DNA from: CAUZEO01 sp963578625 | GTDB lineage: Bacteria > Verrucomicrobiota > Kiritimatiellia > SLOV01 | DNA length: 6,765 nucleotides | Assembly (NCBI GenBank): GCA_963578625.1 | Contig: CAUZEO010000291.1 | Coordinates: forward strand, 1-6,765 | Reading direction: 5' to 3' | In this document: in pieces, positions 5,757 through 6,765 of the stretch | Layout: the number at the start of each line of letters is the position of its first letter | Numbering within the stretch: the first letter of the stretch is position 1 | The notes under the pieces: model-generated | What the model saw: only the letters and a program-made list of their open reading frames with translations | The model's database searches: none | What the model was told of the DNA's origin: nothing | Translations under genes and position numbers: made by a program

Positions 5757-6765
5757 CTACCGGCGGAACCGATCCAGGACCCACTGATGCTCCTTCACAA
5801 TGCTCTCCACTACGTCGCACGCCTTGAGCGAAGCTGGAAGGACATCAAAGGTGTAGGTTTCGATCTCGAGATGCGGACAGTCTCCCCGCCCCAATAACGA
5901 GAAAAACTCCGGCGTAAGATTCGCTGCCGTTGTTCCCAACGGTCCGTCGCCCTCCCAGAACAGGGGCACGTGGAAATGCACACGAATGCGCCGATCGTCT
6001 TCTTGTCCGCGCAATGCCCGCAGGGCGTCGGGCAAGTCCGTCCACGAATCAGGCGAACCACCTGGGTTTTCTCTTTTTACCTGGTGAAGGTAAACCGGCT
6101 CGTCGAACGGCCCTAGCGCTTCGCGTTGCGGCGATCGATTCACAACTTCCAGTGCGGCGCTGATCTGTACTTTCGTAATGCGAATTCCGGCATCAAGAAC
6201 TCTTCGTGTGGATCGCACAAGATCTTCGAATTGAAGGGCCAGGTGGCAGGTGTCCAGGCAAAGTCCGAGATGCTTTCGAAGCATGGATTCCGCGGCTCCA
6301 GCACCCATTTTCGCCGAAGCTTCGAGAAGGGGGAGTCCGCGAAGAAGGAGCTCTTCTTCATAAAATCGAAGAAAGTCATCCGTCGATTCCAGATAGCAAC
6401 AGGGCTCCGGCTCAAGGCCAAGGGAGAGGTCCACGCCGCGCTCTTGCGACAGCAGCCAGATCCGGTGAGTGCAGTCAACGAGATTGCGGACCATGCACTC
6501 ACGGTCTTCCTTCGAGACGATCCACGGCTTGAAAGAGCAGGGCACGGTGCTGATGGTACCGGGACATCCGGCCGGCAGGATCTCGGCCAGAAGTTCGGCG
6601 AGCCGGACAGTGTAGCGGCTTCGGTCTTCCGAGCGCCAGTCCGGGCGGTACACACCCTCCTTCACGGGCACATCGTGAAATCGGCCATAGGGAAAGCCGT
6701 TGATGGTGAAGGCATACAGGTTTTCACTCCGCAAAAAATCGCGGAATATTTCAAGCGTCGCAGGC
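5757..6765 (-). CDS. eboE: EboE-like TIM-barrel protein (5' end outside window)
   Basis: The frame is open to the window edge. The visible 335 codons begin PATLEIFRDF, and the true start lies further right. A TTG at 6734 is internal to a conserved stretch and is not the start. Numbered from the first visible codon, family landmarks are FTINGFPYG at 19-27, STVPCSFKPW at 72-81, GLEPEP at 116-121, LCLDTCH at 168-174, KVQISAAL at 198-205, VHFHVPLF at 262-269 and HLEIETYTFDVLP at 298-310. These match my memory of the metabolite-traffic protein EboE, a xylose-isomerase-like TIM barrel of the ebo cluster. That cluster is linked in cyanobacteria to moving a scytonemin precursor to the periplasm. The acidic and histidine residues suggest metal binding, and the reaction is unknown. 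The other ebo genes would be expected to the right. About 50 N-terminal residues are probably missing. Confidence 0.85.
   Translation of the reverse strand, partial: PATLEIFRDFLRSENLYAFTINGFPYGRFHDVPVKEGVYRPDWRSEDRSRYTVRLAELLAEILPAGCPGTISTVPCSFKPWIVSKEDRECMVRNLVDCTHRIWLLSQERGVDLSLGLEPEPCCYLESTDDFLRFYEEELLLRGLPLLEASAKMGAGAAESMLRKHLGLCLDTCHLALQFEDLVRSTRRVLDAGIRITKVQISAALEVVNRSPQREALGPFDEPVYLHQVKRENPGGSPDSWTDLPDALRALRGQEDDRRIRVHFHVPLFWEGDGPLGTTAANLTPEFFSLLGRGDCPHLEIETYTFDVLPASLKACDVVESIVKEHQWVLDRFRR

Noticed and set aside
4835..5827. 330-codon plus-strand open frame
   Set aside because: It is antisense to pdxB and the end of eboE and shows no protein family.

Overview
The window reads as a stretch of bacterial chromosome. 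Five protein genes lie head-to-tail on the minus strand (eboE, pdxB, ppk2, gltX, der in transcription order), followed by about 836 bases with no convincing protein gene. The genes are compact and moderately GC-rich. The last part of the non-coding region, especially about 540-720, is clearly more AT-rich. The GluRS sequence, with a collapsed zinc-binding insert and a KPYSKRDG signature loop, together with a PdxB and an Ebo-family protein, recalls the PVC superphylum (Kiritimatiellota, Lentisphaerota or Verrucomicrobiota). This is an impression from remembered family features, not a measured placement.

Right to left along the minus strand: the right edge cuts an EboE-like TIM-barrel protein, whose first residues lie outside the window. 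After 55 bases comes a full-length PdxB (4-phosphoerythronate dehydrogenase, first committed enzyme of DXP-dependent vitamin B6 synthesis). After 47 bases comes a PPK2-family polyphosphate kinase with a good ribosome binding site. These three could share a transcript. A 134-base gap with two overlapping hairpins separates them from gltX and der. Those two overlap by 29 bases and are probably translationally coupled. They encode glutamyl-tRNA synthetase, which charges tRNA-Glu, and the double-GTPase ribosome assembly factor Der.

Bases 1-836 hold a strong two-way intrinsic terminator (42-74), a dense cluster of mutually exclusive inverted repeats (128-221), two rearranged copies of a 22-base repeat (293-333 and 511-532), a promoter-like pair on the minus strand (573-601) with an inverted repeat in its spacer, and structured sequence just past der. 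Together these make a minus-strand RNA of about 530 nt, separate from der, the most interesting hypothesis here. It matches no RNA family I recognise and rests on sequence patterns alone.

No tRNA, rRNA, CRISPR array, insertion sequence or integrase was found.
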